Assembly: GCA_024958655.1 (NCBI GenBank)
Contig: JANWUR010000027.1
Span: 1 to 51,409 of the forward strand
Source: Cyanobium sp. FGCU6
GTDB lineage: Bacteria > Cyanobacteriota > Cyanobacteriia > PCC-6307 > Cyanobiaceae
Direction: 5' to 3'
DNA length: 51,409 nucleotides
Below the pieces are notes generated by a model. It was not told the origin of the DNA. It worked only from the letters and a program-made list of their open reading frames with translations, and ran no database searches. Made by a program: the position numbers and the translations under genes. Below, piece by piece: positions 23,080 to 32,430 of the stretch; within the stretch, counting starts at the first letter, position 1; each line of letters begins with the position of its first letter.

Positions 23080-24348
23080 TTGCGCCGTTCCCGACGCGCC
23101 ACCGTGCTGAGCGCCTTTCTCACCCTGCTGAACGACAGGCTGGGAGAAAGCATCGTGTTCCCACTGCTGCCCTTCCTGCTGGCGAGCACCACCAGCGATG
23201 GCCGCACCCTGGGGCTGCTCACCGGCAGCTACGCGGTGGCCCAGTTCCTGGCCACCCCCATGATCGGCGCCCTCAGCGACCGGTATGGCCGCAGGCCGGT
23301 GATGGCCTGCTGCGTCGGCGGCACGGTGCTGGGCCTGGGGCTGTTCGCCGCCACGATCGCCTTCCCCTGGGCCAGCCACTGGCCCGCCGCCAGGGCGGCC
23401 GGCGTTCCTCTGGCCCTGCTGTTCGCCGCCCGGCTGATCGATGGCTTCAGCGGCGGCACCGCCGCCACCGCAGGGGCCGTGCTGGCCGACATCTCCCCTC
23501 CGGAGGAACGGGCGCGGGCCTTCGGCCTGATCGGGGTGGCCTTCGGCCTGGGCTTCATCCTCGGCCCGGCCCTCGGCGGTCTGCTGGCCCGCCAGTCGGT
23601 GACCCTGCCGGTGCTCGTGGCGGTGGGGTTCGCCGCCGTGAACCTGGTGGCGGTGCTCACCCTGCTGCCGGAAACCCATCCCCCCGAGGCGCGGATCCCG
23701 CTGCCGAGGCGCCGGGAGCTGCAGCCCTTCAGCCAGCTGGCGGCTGTCTTCCGCAACCCTCAGGTGCGGAGGCTGTGCGGCGCCTTCTTCCTCTTCTTCC
23801 TGGCGTTCAACGGCTTCACGGCCATGCTGGTGCTCTACTTCCGCCAGGCCTTCGGCTGGGGGCCCGACCTGGCCGCCCTGGCCTTCCTGGTGGTGGGTGT
23901 GGTGGCCACCGTGGTGCAGGGCGGCCTGATCGGACCCCTGGTGCAACGGCTCGGGGAATGGCGGCTGAGTCTGGCGGGCGTGGGCAGCGTGATCGCCGGT
24001 TGCCTGCTGATTCCCCTGGCCACCGCCGCCACGGCCATCCCGATGGTGTTCATCGCCGTTTCGCTTCTGGCCCTGGGCACGGGGCTGACCACCCCCTGCC
24101 TGCGCAGCCTGGTGTCGCGCCGGCTGGGCGATTCGGGCCAGGGCGCGGCGCTGGGCAGCCTGCAGGGCCTCCAGAGCGCGGGCAGCTTCCTCGGCCCGCC
24201 GCTCGCGGGCCTGGCCTACGAAACGGCAGGACGCCACAGCCCCTTCTGGCTCGGCATCGGCCTGATGGCGGGCGTGGCGGCGCTGGTGGCCGGCGGCCTG
24301 CCGGGCCGCCCCGCCATGGATCGGGAACCTGAAACCCTGCAGGGATAG
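23080..24348 (+). CDS. Major facilitator superfamily transporter (TetA-like drug:H+ antiporter group)
   Basis: 422 residues from TTG 23080. Twelve hydrophobic segments are evident. The loop 2-3 motif A is clear (PMIGALSDRYGRRPVM) and is preceded by the motif D1-like LNDRLGESIVFPLLPFLL; motif C-like GVAFGLGFILGPALGG lies in helix 5, as in 12-helix antiporters of the TetA group. The substrate cannot be deduced. A later GTG at 23104 is an alternative start. The gene diverges from sdhC by 62 bp. A roughly 195 bp leader separates it from ppk. Confidence 0.85.
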   Translation: MRRSRRATVLSAFLTLLNDRLGESIVFPLLPFLLASTTSDGRTLGLLTGSYAVAQFLATPMIGALSDRYGRRPVMACCVGGTVLGLGLFAATIAFPWASHWPAARAAGVPLALLFAARLIDGFSGGTAATAGAVLADISPPEERARAFGLIGVAFGLGFILGPALGGLLARQSVTLPVLVAVGFAAVNLVAVLTLLPETHPPEARIPLPRRRELQPFSQLAAVFRNPQVRRLCGAFFLFFLAFNGFTAMLVLYFRQAFGWGPDLAALAFLVVGVVATVVQGGLIGPLVQRLGEWRLSLAGVGSVIAGCLLIPLATAATAIPMVFIAVSLLALGTGLTTPCLRSLVSRRLGDSGQGAALGSLQGLQSAGSFLGPPLAGLAYETAGRHSPFWLGIGLMAGVAALVAGGLPGRPAMDREPETLQG

Positions 24349-24543
24349 AACTCACCTCCATCCTCAACAGCGACCCCTCCTCCCCTACGAAAGCCGTGGC
24401 GATCGCACCGTGATCCAGCCGACCCCGAGACGAAGGCATCCACACACAACCTGCCCGGATCTGCCTGCTAAGATAAATAATTGCTGATGCTGCTACAGCC
24501 TCACTGAAGCGCAGCGGCAAATCATCCTGCGGCCGAGAGATTG
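24349..24543 (+). promoter_or_regulatory. ppk upstream region with a candidate -10 element
   Basis: 195 bp between the transporter stop and ppk. It is richer in A/T than its neighbours, contains the octamer GCGATCGC at 24399-24406 and, at about 24469-24481, CTAAGATAAATAA, which resembles a cyanobacterial -10 hexamer (TAAGAT) about 70 bp before the start. No matching -35 or pho box is clear. Confidence 0.35.
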
Positions 24544-26697
24544 ATGAGTGCGATTCATGGCGCCCCGGCCGTTGCACCCGAGCTGTACATCAACCGCGAG
24601 TTGAGCTGGATTGCGTTCAATCGCCGGGTCCTGGCCCAGGCCCTCGATGAGCACACTCCGTTGTTGGAGCAAGCGAAGTTCAGCGCGATCTTCAGCAACA
24701 ATCTCGACGAATTCTTCATGGTGAGGGTGGCCTCCCTCAAGTCACAGCAGGAAGCGGGCGTCACCACCCGCAGCGATGATGGGCGCACACCCCAGGAGCA
24801 GCTCGAGGCGATTCAGAGGGAACTGAGGCCCCTCCTGGATCTGCAGCAGCAGCACTATCGCCATTCGCTCAAGCGCAATCTCAGTGAATACGGCGTTCAC
24901 CTCTACGACTATGTGCGGCTGAACCGGCAGCAGAAGCAGTGGGTTGACGACTACTTCCGCACTGCCGTGTTCCCGGTGCTCACGCCCCTGGCGGTGGATC
25001 CGGCCCATCCCTTCCCGTTCATGAGCAACCTCAGCCTGAACGTGGCCGTGCTGGTGCGCGATCCCGATACCGGTCAGCAGCAGTTCGCCCGGGTGAAGGT
25101 GCCACAGAAGATCCTGCCGCGCTTCGTGCCGATCCCCACGGAGCTGGGGGGCCGGGGTGCCACGCCGGTCTATTCGGCGGTTCCTCTGGAGCAGGTGGTG
25201 GCCTTCAACCTGCAGTTGCTGTTCCCGGGCATGACGATCGAGGGGCACTACTTCTTCCGCATCACCCGCGATGCCGACCTGGAACTGCGCGACCTGGAGG
25301 CTGACGATCTGATGGAAGCCCTGCAGGAGGGGCTGCGCAAACGGCGGATGGGCGGGGAGGTGGTGCGGCTGGAGGTGGCCGACGAAATGCCCGACGAGGT
25401 GGTGCAGGTGCTGATGGAGGGCTGCGGCGTGGAGGCGGAAGACCTGTACCGCATCAACGGCCCTCTCGGCCTCGACGATCTGATGAACCTGCTGGCGATC
25501 CCCCTGCCCCTTCTCAAGGACGCTCCGCACAAGGGACGCACCGTGCCGGCCCTGCTGCGGGCCCAGCGCAGCCAGCTCGAAGACGGCTCGATCAAGGCCG
25601 AGGACTTCGAGAGCATCTTCCGGGTGATCCGCCGCGGCGACGTGCTGATGCACCATCCCTACGACCTGTTCGCCACCTCGGTGGAGGAATTCCTCAGCCA
25701 GGCCGCCGACGACCCGTCGGTGCTGGCGATCAAGATGACCCTCTATCGCACCTCCAAGGATTCGCCGGTGGTGGCGGCCCTGATCCGCGCCGCCGAGAAC
25801 GGCAAGCAGGTGATGGCCCTGGTGGAACTGAAGGCACGATTCGACGAAGACAACAACATCCAGTGGGCCCGCCAGCTGGAGCGCTCGGGTGTGCACGTGG
25901 TGTATGGCGTTCTGGGCCTCAAGACCCACACCAAAGTCGCTCTTGTGGTGCGACGCGAAAAAACGAAACTGCGCAGCTACGTGCACATCGGTACCGGCAA
26001 TTACAACTCACGCACCTCCAGCCTCTACACCGATCTGGGCCTGCTCACCGCCCGTGAGGAATTCGGTCAGGACCTGGTGGAACTGTTCAACTACCTCACA
26101 GGTTTCTCCAAGCAGCAGAGTTTCCGCAAACTGCTGGTGGCTCCGGTCACGCTGCGCAAGGGCATGGAGGACCGGATCCGCCGCGAGATCCTCCATGCCC
26201 AGGAAGGCCGAGGGGGCCACATCCGGGCCAAGATGAACGCGCTGGTCGATCCGGCGATCATCGGCCTCCTCTACGCGGCCTCCCAGGCGGGGGTGAAGAT
26301 CGAACTGGTGATTCGCGGCATGTGCTCCCTGCGGCCCGGGGTTGAAGGGGTGAGCGACAACATCCGCGTGCTGAGTGTGATCGGCCGCTTCCTCGAGCAC
26401 TCCCGACTCTTCTGGTTCGCCAACGGTGGTGAGCCCGAACTGCTGATCGGCAGTGCCGATTGGATGCCGCGCAACCTCGACCGCCGGGTCGAAGCGGTGG
26501 CCCCGGTGGAAGACCCCGTGATGCGCCAGCAACTGGAGACGCTGATCGAGCTGTACCTAGCCGATACCGCCGCCTGGCATATGCAGAGCGACGGCCGTTT
26601 CATCCAGCAACAACCGGAAGGAGAACAGCAGCTCGTTCAGGCCACCTTGATGGAGCGCTGGCGGGGCGGATTCGCAGCAGAACGACCGGCTGGGTAG
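24544..26697 (+). CDS. ppk: Polyphosphate kinase 1
   Basis: 717 residues from ATG 24544; a TTG directly before it is an alternative. PPK1 polymerises the gamma-phosphate of ATP into polyphosphate. The N-domain begins with ELYINRELSWIAFNRRVL and SNNLDEFFMVRVA; the head domain and two phospholipase-D-like catalytic domains follow. The autophosphorylated histidine lies in LGLKTHTKVALVVRRE; nearby are YVHIGTGNYNSRTSSLYTDL and, in the last domain, VIRGMCSLRPGVEGVSDNIR and ADWMPRNLDRRVE. Picocyanobacteria use polyphosphate as a phosphorus store. The group 2 sigma factor gene starts 119 bp downstream on the same strand. Confidence 0.97.
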   Translation: MSAIHGAPAVAPELYINRELSWIAFNRRVLAQALDEHTPLLEQAKFSAIFSNNLDEFFMVRVASLKSQQEAGVTTRSDDGRTPQEQLEAIQRELRPLLDLQQQHYRHSLKRNLSEYGVHLYDYVRLNRQQKQWVDDYFRTAVFPVLTPLAVDPAHPFPFMSNLSLNVAVLVRDPDTGQQQFARVKVPQKILPRFVPIPTELGGRGATPVYSAVPLEQVVAFNLQLLFPGMTIEGHYFFRITRDADLELRDLEADDLMEALQEGLRKRRMGGEVVRLEVADEMPDEVVQVLMEGCGVEAEDLYRINGPLGLDDLMNLLAIPLPLLKDAPHKGRTVPALLRAQRSQLEDGSIKAEDFESIFRVIRRGDVLMHHPYDLFATSVEEFLSQAADDPSVLAIKMTLYRTSKDSPVVAALIRAAENGKQVMALVELKARFDEDNNIQWARQLERSGVHVVYGVLGLKTHTKVALVVRREKTKLRSYVHIGTGNYNSRTSSLYTDLGLLTAREEFGQDLVELFNYLTGFSKQQSFRKLLVAPVTLRKGMEDRIRREILHAQEGRGGHIRAKMNALVDPAIIGLLYAASQAGVKIELVIRGMCSLRPGVEGVSDNIRVLSVIGRFLEHSRLFWFANGGEPELLIGSADWMPRNLDRRVEAVAPVEDPVMRQQLETLIELYLADTAAWHMQSDGRFIQQQPEGEQQLVQATLMERWRGGFAAERPAG

Positions 26698-26816
26698 CCG
26701 GCGCAACCAAATCGCGGGACCGGGCCCCATTCGTACAGGAATTCTTCCGTTTCAAGGCAGTGCGCCCTGGTCCACGGTGCTACATTCCGCCCAAATTCAT
26801 TCGGAGGCCTGGGGTG

Positions 26817-27821
26817 ATGGGGACACCTCTGCATTCCGCCCTCACGGTGCTGCCCGGCCATGCCGACAGCCCGGTGAGCGGCGAACGTTCCGGTCGGCGT
26901 TCCGCTGTGGCCATTGGCTCGCAGCGGCAAACCGGCCGGCTCAGTGCGGACACGATCGGCTGGTATCTGAGCAGCATCGGGCGTGTGCCCCTGCTGACAC
27001 CCGCTGAGGAGATCGAACTGGCTCACCACGTGCAGAAGGCCAAGCAACTGCTGGAGCTGCCTGCCTCGGAGCGCACACCCCAGAACAACCGCCGCATCCG
27101 CATGGGCCAGCGGGCCCGCGACCGCATGATGGCCGCCAATCTGCGACTGGTGGTGAGTGTGGCCAAGAAGTATCAGAACCAGGGGCTCGAGTTGCTGGAT
27201 CTGGTGCAGGAAGGGGCGATCGGGCTGGAGCGGGCTGTCGACAAATTCGACCCCGCCATGGGCTACAAGTTCAGCACCTACGCCTACTGGTGGATCCGCC
27301 AGGGCATGACCCGGGCGATCGACAACAGCGCCCGTACGATCCGGCTGCCGATTCACATCAGCGAGAAGCTCTCCAAGATGCGGCGCATCAGCCGCGAGCT
27401 TTCCCATCGCCTCGGCCGCCAGCCGAACCGCCTGGAGCTGTCCCACGCGATGGACATGCGGCTGGAGGAACTGGAGGAGCTGATGTCCCAGAGCGCCCCC
27501 TGCGCCTCCCTCGACGCCCATGCGCGCGGCGAGGAGGATCGCAGCACCCTGGGTGAACTGATCGCCGATCCGGCCAGCAACGAGCACTTCGATGCGATGG
27601 ACCGCCATCTGCAGAAGGAACACCTCGGCACCTGGATGTCCCAGCTGAACGAGCGCGAGCAGAAGATCCTGCGGCTGCGCTTCGGCCTGGAGGGCAGCGA
27701 ACCGCTGACCCTCGCCGAGATCGGCCGCCAGATCAACGTGTCGCGCGAGCGTGTGCGGCAGCTCGAAGCGAAAGCGATCCTGAAGCTGCGGCTGATGAGC
27801 AACCTTCAGCAGGCCGCCTGA
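26817..27821 (+). CDS. Group 2 RNA polymerase sigma-70 factor
   Basis: 334 residues from ATG 26817; a GTG three bases earlier is also possible. After a variable leader of about 45 residues comes region 1.2 (DTIGWYLSSIGRVPLLTPAEE), region 2 (AANLRLVVSVAKKYQNQGLELLDLVQEG, KFSTYAYWWIRQGMTRAI), region 3 (RLPIHISEKLSKMRRISREL) and region 4 (LNEREQKILRLRFGL, LAEIGRQINVSRERVRQLEAKAI). It lacks the long region 1.1 and the non-conserved insertion of the primary factor, so it is a non-essential, stress-type group 2 factor. It is separate from the fragment at the left edge of the window. Confidence 0.95.
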   Translation: MGTPLHSALTVLPGHADSPVSGERSGRRSAVAIGSQRQTGRLSADTIGWYLSSIGRVPLLTPAEEIELAHHVQKAKQLLELPASERTPQNNRRIRMGQRARDRMMAANLRLVVSVAKKYQNQGLELLDLVQEGAIGLERAVDKFDPAMGYKFSTYAYWWIRQGMTRAIDNSARTIRLPIHISEKLSKMRRISRELSHRLGRQPNRLELSHAMDMRLEELEELMSQSAPCASLDAHARGEEDRSTLGELIADPASNEHFDAMDRHLQKEHLGTWMSQLNEREQKILRLRFGLEGSEPLTLAEIGRQINVSRERVRQLEAKAILKLRLMSNLQQAA

Positions 27822-27843
27822 TCGCTGTCGCTGCCCCCTGCTC

Positions 27844-28518
27844 GTGAGCCCCGATCCTGCCGGCTGGACCCACCAGTTGTTCGCTGTGGCAGCGGTGGGG
27901 GTCTGGCTGGCGGGCCTGAGCCTGCTGGCCCTGTGGGTGCGGGACCGCTGGCCCCACCACCGCGAGTGGAGCCGCAAGCTGGTGCACATCGGCGCCGGGC
28001 CGGTGGTGCTGATCGCCTGGTGGCTGGGCATCGACCGCGCGATCGCCCTTCCCGCCGCCGCCACGGTCACCGTGATCGCCGCCCTCAACCACCGCTTTCG
28101 CCTGCTGCCGGCGGTGGAGGATATCGACCGCCACAGCTACGGCACCGTGGCCTACGGCGCCTCATTCACTCTGCTGCTCTGGCTGTGGTGGCCGGCACGG
28201 CCGGATGCGGTGGCGGCAGGGGTGCTGGTGATGGCGATCGGCGATGGCCTGGCCGGGCTGCTGGGTCCGATGGTGGCCTCACCGAGCTGGAGCGTTCTCG
28301 GTGAACGTCGCTCCCTGGCGGGCACCGCCGCGATGGCCCTGGCGGGTCTGGTCGCCCTTGGCGTCATCGCCCTGCTGCCGGGCAGCCAGCCGCCGCCTTC
28401 CGCGGCGCTCCTGCTGATCGCGGCAGCGGCCACGGCCCTCGAACAGTTTGCGCTGTTCGGGATCGACAATCTCACCGTGCCCCTGGCCGCGGCCTGGCTG
28501 TGGACGGTGCTGGCCTGA
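27844..28518 (+). CDS. Phytol/dolichol kinase-like membrane protein
   Basis: 224 residues from a GTG at 27844, 22 bp after the sigma factor stop. About six hydrophobic helices are visible. The segment REWSRKLVHIGAGPVVLIAWWLGID and the later MAIGDGLAGLLGPMV...WSVLGERRSLAGTAAM are the signatures of the CTP-dependent dolichol/phytol kinase family (the VTE5 type in phototrophs), which phosphorylates phytol freed from chlorophyll so that it can be reused for tocopherol or chlorophyll. The exact prenol substrate is inferred from the phototroph context. Confidence 0.82.
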   Translation: MSPDPAGWTHQLFAVAAVGVWLAGLSLLALWVRDRWPHHREWSRKLVHIGAGPVVLIAWWLGIDRAIALPAAATVTVIAALNHRFRLLPAVEDIDRHSYGTVAYGASFTLLLWLWWPARPDAVAAGVLVMAIGDGLAGLLGPMVASPSWSVLGERRSLAGTAAMALAGLVALGVIALLPGSQPPPSAALLLIAAAATALEQFALFGIDNLTVPLAAAWLWTVLA

Positions 28519-28590
28519 GCCTGCCTGGGCCCGGCGGCAACGCCTGCTGATCGGCCTGGCCCAGCTGCACGCCCGACCACCATCCCGTCT

Positions 28591-28932
28591 TCAGCTCTGC
28601 AGCAGCGCCTCGCAGCGCCGCTCCCAGTCGCGGGGAGTGCCCAGACCGGCCACCAGCAGGCGGTCGGCCGGCTCGTGGCGCAGGCGCAGCTGCCACTGGC
28701 GGATCAGATCGGCCCGGTCCATCCAGGCATCGAGCACGGTGCGCTGAATCGCCTCGCCGTCCCAGCGGCGACAGCGAGCCGCTTCCACGGCCCAGCCGAG
28801 CAGGTCGTCGAGCTGGAAGGGACGAAACCCGGCAAACACCGGACCGGCGGCGGGGTTGGTGCCGCTGCGCTGCTCGAGATAGAAGAGCTGCAGCGGATCA
28901 GAAAGGCCACAGAACTGGAGCAGGTAGGTCAT
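28591..28932 (-). CDS. Conserved hypothetical protein
   Basis: 113 residues, acidic/Trp-rich and apparently cytosolic: no signal peptide or membrane helix. The N-terminus (MTYLLQFCGLSDPLQLFYLE) and the arginine/tryptophan-rich second half (DAWMDRADLIRQWQLRLRHE) do not match a family I know. It converges with the phytol-kinase-like gene across 72 bp and lies downstream of the DAHP synthase gene on the same strand, 137 bp away. Codon use matches the housekeeping genes around it, so it is probably a native gene. Confidence 0.6.
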   Translation of the reverse strand: MTYLLQFCGLSDPLQLFYLEQRSGTNPAAGPVFAGFRPFQLDDLLGWAVEAARCRRWDGEAIQRTVLDAWMDRADLIRQWQLRLRHEPADRLLVAGLGTPRDWERRCEALLQS

Positions 28933-29069
28933 GGCAGCGCTCCCGAATCCTCAGAGAGAAACGGAAGCTAGACAGCTGGGCCCACAAGGAAGTTCCCAGT
29001 GAACATTCCGTTGCAACGCTGATAACTTGGCAGTCGAACTTCGCGAGTGCCAGATGCAGCAATCCCGTC

Positions 29070-30143
29070 TCAGACGGCGGCCAGATGGTGTTCACGGGCT
29101 GCGCGCACCGCACCCGCCAGCTCTTCGAGCAGCTCCAGGGTGGTGGGCAAATCGATGCAGGCGTCGGTGATGCTCTGGCCGTAGGTGAGCTGGGAGAGGT
29201 CGGAAGGGATCTTCTGGTTGCCGGCCACCAGGTGGCTCTCCAGCATCACCCCCATCACGTGGACCGAACCGCCCCGCACCTGCTCCGCCAGGGCCTGCAG
29301 CACCGAGCCCTGGAGGCGATAGTCCTTGTTGGAGTTGCCGTGGCTGCAGTCGACCATCAGCCGCGCCGGCAGCCCATCCTTCGCCAGCTGGGCGGACGCC
29401 TGTTCCACCGCCTCGGCCTGGTAGTTGGGCCCGCCCTTGCCGCCGCGCAGCACCAGGTGGCCGTCGGGGTTGCCGGTGGTGGTCACGATCGCGGCGTGGC
29501 CGTTCTCGTTGATGCCCAGGAAATGGTGGGGCCGGGCGGCGGCCTCCATGGCGTTGATCGCGGTGGTGACGCTGCCGTCGGTGCCGTTCTTGAAGCCGAT
29601 CGGCATCGAGAGGCCCGAGGCCATCTCCCGATGGGTCTGGCTCTCGGTGGTGCGGGCCCCGATCGCCGTCCAGCTGATCAGGTCGGCGATGTACTGGGGC
29701 ACCACGGGATCGAGCAGCTCGGTGGCGGCCGGCAGGCCCATCTCCGCCAGGTGCAGCAGCAGGGAACGGGCCCGCCGCAGACCGGTGTTGATGTCGTAGC
29801 TGCCGTCGAGGTGGGGATCGTTGATCAGTCCCTTCCAACCAACGGTGGTGCGCGGCTTCTCGAAGTACACGCGCATCACCACCTCGAGTTCGTCGTGATG
29901 GCGGCGCTGGGCCTGCACCAGGGCGTCGGCGTACTCCTTCGCCGCCTGCACGTCGTGCACCGAGCAGGGACCCACGATCACCAGCAGGCGCTGATCGCCG
30001 GCATGCAGGATGGCCTTGATCCGTTCCCTCGCCTGCTGCACGGTGCGGGAGGCCGCCTCGCTGATCGGCAGTTCCCGGTGCAGCAGAGCCGGCGGCACCA
30101 GCGGCCGGGTTTCCACCACGTGGAGGTTGGAGGTGGGGATCAT
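29070..30143 (-). CDS. aroG: 3-deoxy-7-phosphoheptulonate synthase (DAHP synthase, class I)
   Basis: 357 residues of the AroF/AroG/AroH type. It condenses phosphoenolpyruvate with erythrose 4-phosphate, the first step of the shikimate pathway. Motifs: LLVIVGPCSVHDVQAAKEYA, RVYFEKPRTTVGWKGLINDP, GARTTESQTHREMASGLSMP, GFKNGTDG, VDCSHGNSNKDY (a metal/substrate site) and VMGVMLESHLVAGNQ. The N-terminal extension that carries feedback inhibition in E. coli is present (about residues 1-45). The gene symbol is by family; which paralogue name fits cannot be decided from sequence alone. It diverges from the phytase-like gene. Confidence 0.95.
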   Translation of the reverse strand: MIPTSNLHVVETRPLVPPALLHRELPISEAASRTVQQARERIKAILHAGDQRLLVIVGPCSVHDVQAAKEYADALVQAQRRHHDELEVVMRVYFEKPRTTVGWKGLINDPHLDGSYDINTGLRRARSLLLHLAEMGLPAATELLDPVVPQYIADLISWTAIGARTTESQTHREMASGLSMPIGFKNGTDGSVTTAINAMEAAARPHHFLGINENGHAAIVTTTGNPDGHLVLRGGKGGPNYQAEAVEQASAQLAKDGLPARLMVDCSHGNSNKDYRLQGSVLQALAEQVRGGSVHVMGVMLESHLVAGNQKIPSDLSQLTYGQSITDACIDLPTTLELLEELAGAVRAAREHHLAAV

Positions 30144-30213
30144 GCGGCGTAGGTGCTTGAACTGGCCAGGGTTTCCAGCCTATGCGGGCGGCTGCGGCGA
30201 GGCGAACCATCCC

Positions 30214-30233
30214 CTGGGGCGACTTAACCCCAG
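30214..30233. promoter_or_regulatory. Inverted repeat in the aroG/phytase-like divergent region
   Basis: CTGGGG (30214-30219) and CCCCAG (30228-30233) are complementary with an 8 nt loop. It lies 70 bp upstream of the DAHP synthase start in a 223 bp divergent intergenic region. It could be an operator or part of a leader; no further promoter elements are convincing. Confidence 0.25.
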
Positions 30234-30366
30234 CCCATGGATTTCTTTACCCCCCCACAAGCTGGCCCCCTGACCAGGACTTGATGATGCGAACTCATCT
30301 GGACGTCGTCGGCCTCGCATCCGTCCCCACGGGCTTGCGCCTCTGCTTACGTTCTCCCCCTCATTC

Positions 30367-31875
30367 ATGCGCACCCCTACCTTCGCGGCTGCCCTGGCGG
30401 CACTTCTCTCGCTGCTGCCCGCCCAGGCGGCACCCCAGTTCACGAACGGTCTGACCATCGGTGGAGCCGAGCTGGATCGATCCGGCGGAACGACGGTGAA
30501 CGATGGCCGGCTCGGATTTTTCTCCGATCTCTATTACGATCCCCACCGCAATGAATGGTGGGGCCTTTCCGATCGTGGCCCTGGCGGCGGCACGATCAGC
30601 TATAATACCCGGCTGAATCGCTTCAGCCTGGATGTCAATCCCCTCACCGGGGAAATCAGCAATTTCGCTGTACAGCAGACCATCCTGTTCCGCGATGGAG
30701 CGCAGGCCTTCAACGGGTTGGCTCCCAGCCCCTCCAACGTCCTGGGCAACGCCTTCGATCCGGAAGGCATGGTGATCCTGCCGGGTAGCGGCAACATCCT
30801 GGTCTCGGATGAATACGGACCCTCCGTGATTGAATTCGACCGCAACGGCCAGCTCGTGCGTCGCTACGAGGTGCCCGCCAACCTGATCCCGATGGTCGGC
30901 AGCAACGTTGATTACAACGCCACCTCCAGCACTCTTACGGCCGGCCGCGAGAACAATCGCGGTCTCGAAGGCCTCGCCGTGAGCCCCGACGGTCGCTATG
31001 CCTTCGCGATGCTGCAGAACGGCACGATCACCGATGGCTTCCAGGCCAATGGCTCGTTCAACCGCAGCATGTACACCCGCATCATCAAATACGACACCAG
31101 CACGGGCAATGTGCTGGGACAGTACGCCTACCAGCTCGATGGCAATGGCCCATCACCATCGCAGGGGCGCGGCATCTCAGCGATCGTTGCCCTCGATGCC
31201 AATCGCTTCATGGTGCTGGAGCGCAACAACCGCGGCGTGGGCGTCGAATCCAACCTCAGCAATCCAGACAAGAAGATCTACATCATCGACATCAGCATGG
31301 CCACGGATGTCAGCGCCATCGCGCTTTCGGGCAGCCTGCCCAACGGCACCGTGCTCGCGAGCAAGAGCACCCCGGCCCTGGCCGATCTCGTGGCTTCCAG
31401 CATCCTGAACGACGCCTCCCTGGCAGCGTTGGGGGGGAGGGGCGCCGAGAAGTGGGAGGGATTGACCGTGGGCCCGCAGCTCAGTGACGGGTCGTTTCTG
31501 CTGCTGGCCGGCACCGACAACGATTACTCGGTGACCCAGAACGGCACCGGCACCCAGTTTGATGTGTATTACAACCCCGCCGATGGCTCGCGCGTGCAGT
31601 GCGACCTCGGCACCCAGGTGCACTGCACCAGCATCTCGACCACCGGTGCGGTGAGTTCCAACCCCGGCAACGTGGGCGATCTGCCCGACTCCTACGAACT
31701 GATTCCCGGGGTGCTGATCGGTTTCCGCGCGAGCGTCCAGGATCTCGGTGGCTACACGCCGCCGGTGGCACCGATACCGGCTCCCGGCCCCCTGCCCCTG
31801 GCCGGCGCCATGGCGGCCCTGGGATGGAGCCGCCGCCTGCGGCGACGCCTCCATGCCCCCCGTCCCGGGAGATAG
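30367..31875 (+). CDS. Secreted phytase-like esterase domain protein with PEP-CTERM-like tail
   Basis: 502 residues. An N-terminal signal peptide (MRTPTFAAALAALLSLLPAQA, predicted cleavage before APQF) is followed by a large beta-propeller-like domain of the family annotated as esterase-like activity of phytase: AELDRSGGTTVNDGRLGFFS, WWGLSDRGPGG, FDPEGMVILPGSGNILVSDE and NRGLEGLAVSPDGRYAFAM. The C-terminus has PAPGPLPLAG, a hydrophobic stretch and a basic end (WSRRLRRRLH), the layout of PEP-CTERM sorting signals cut by exosortases. The protein is therefore probably exported and processed at the envelope; hydrolysis of organic phosphate is suggested by family but not proven. Confidence 0.85.
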   Translation: MRTPTFAAALAALLSLLPAQAAPQFTNGLTIGGAELDRSGGTTVNDGRLGFFSDLYYDPHRNEWWGLSDRGPGGGTISYNTRLNRFSLDVNPLTGEISNFAVQQTILFRDGAQAFNGLAPSPSNVLGNAFDPEGMVILPGSGNILVSDEYGPSVIEFDRNGQLVRRYEVPANLIPMVGSNVDYNATSSTLTAGRENNRGLEGLAVSPDGRYAFAMLQNGTITDGFQANGSFNRSMYTRIIKYDTSTGNVLGQYAYQLDGNGPSPSQGRGISAIVALDANRFMVLERNNRGVGVESNLSNPDKKIYIIDISMATDVSAIALSGSLPNGTVLASKSTPALADLVASSILNDASLAALGGRGAEKWEGLTVGPQLSDGSFLLLAGTDNDYSVTQNGTGTQFDVYYNPADGSRVQCDLGTQVHCTSISTTGAVSSNPGNVGDLPDSYELIPGVLIGFRASVQDLGGYTPPVAPIPAPGPLPLAGAMAALGWSRRLRRRLHAPRPGR

Positions 31876-31920
31876 CGTCACGGCTGCCTAAGTTCGGCGG
31901 GCAGCGACGGCCCACCTGCC

Positions 31921-32430
31921 ATGGACCCCAGCCTCAGCCATCTCAATCCCCGGGGTGAGGTGCACATGGTGGATGTGGGCGGCAAGGCCACCACCGCACG
32001 CGAGGCGGTGGCCGAGGGCTATCTGCGCCTGGATCCGGCAGCCCTGGCCCTGGTGCGGGAGGGCCGGGCCGGCAAGGGCGACGTGCTGGCGGTGGCCCGG
32101 GTGGCGGCGATCCAGGCGGCCAAGCGCACCGCCGAGCTGATTCCCCTCTGCCATCCCCTGCCGATCAGCGGCCTGGAGGTGGAGATCGGCGAGGCGCCGC
32201 TGCCCGCAGCCGGCGTCATGGGCCTGCGGATCGAGGCCACCGTGCGCACCACCGCCCCCACCGGCGTGGAGATGGAGGCCCTCACAGCCGTGCAGGTGGG
32301 CCTGCTCACCCTCTACGACATGCTCAAATCCGCCGACCGCGCCATGACCATCGGCCCGGTGCAGCTGCTGCACAAACGCGGCGGCCACAGCGGCGACTGG
32401 CAGCGAACCCAGGAGGTGCACGATGGCTGA
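31921..32430 (+). CDS. moaC: Cyclic pyranopterin monophosphate synthase
   Basis: 169 residues. MoaC closes the cyclic phosphate ring of the first molybdopterin intermediate, acting after MoaA. Motifs: [26 protein letters not shown], the substrate segment [37 protein letters not shown] and [20 protein letters not shown]. It overlaps moeA by 8 bp. These two genes are separated from the remaining cofactor genes (moaE, moaD, moaB, moaA at 42069-45957) by the defence island at 33836-42014. Confidence 0.97.
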   Translation: MDPSLSHLNPRGEVHMVDVGGKATTAREAVAEGYLRLDPAALALVREGRAGKGDVLAVARVAAIQAAKRTAELIPLCHPLPISGLEVEIGEAPLPAAGVMGLRIEATVRTTAPTGVEMEALTAVQVGLLTLYDMLKSADRAMTIGPVQLLHKRGGHSGDWQRTQEVHDG

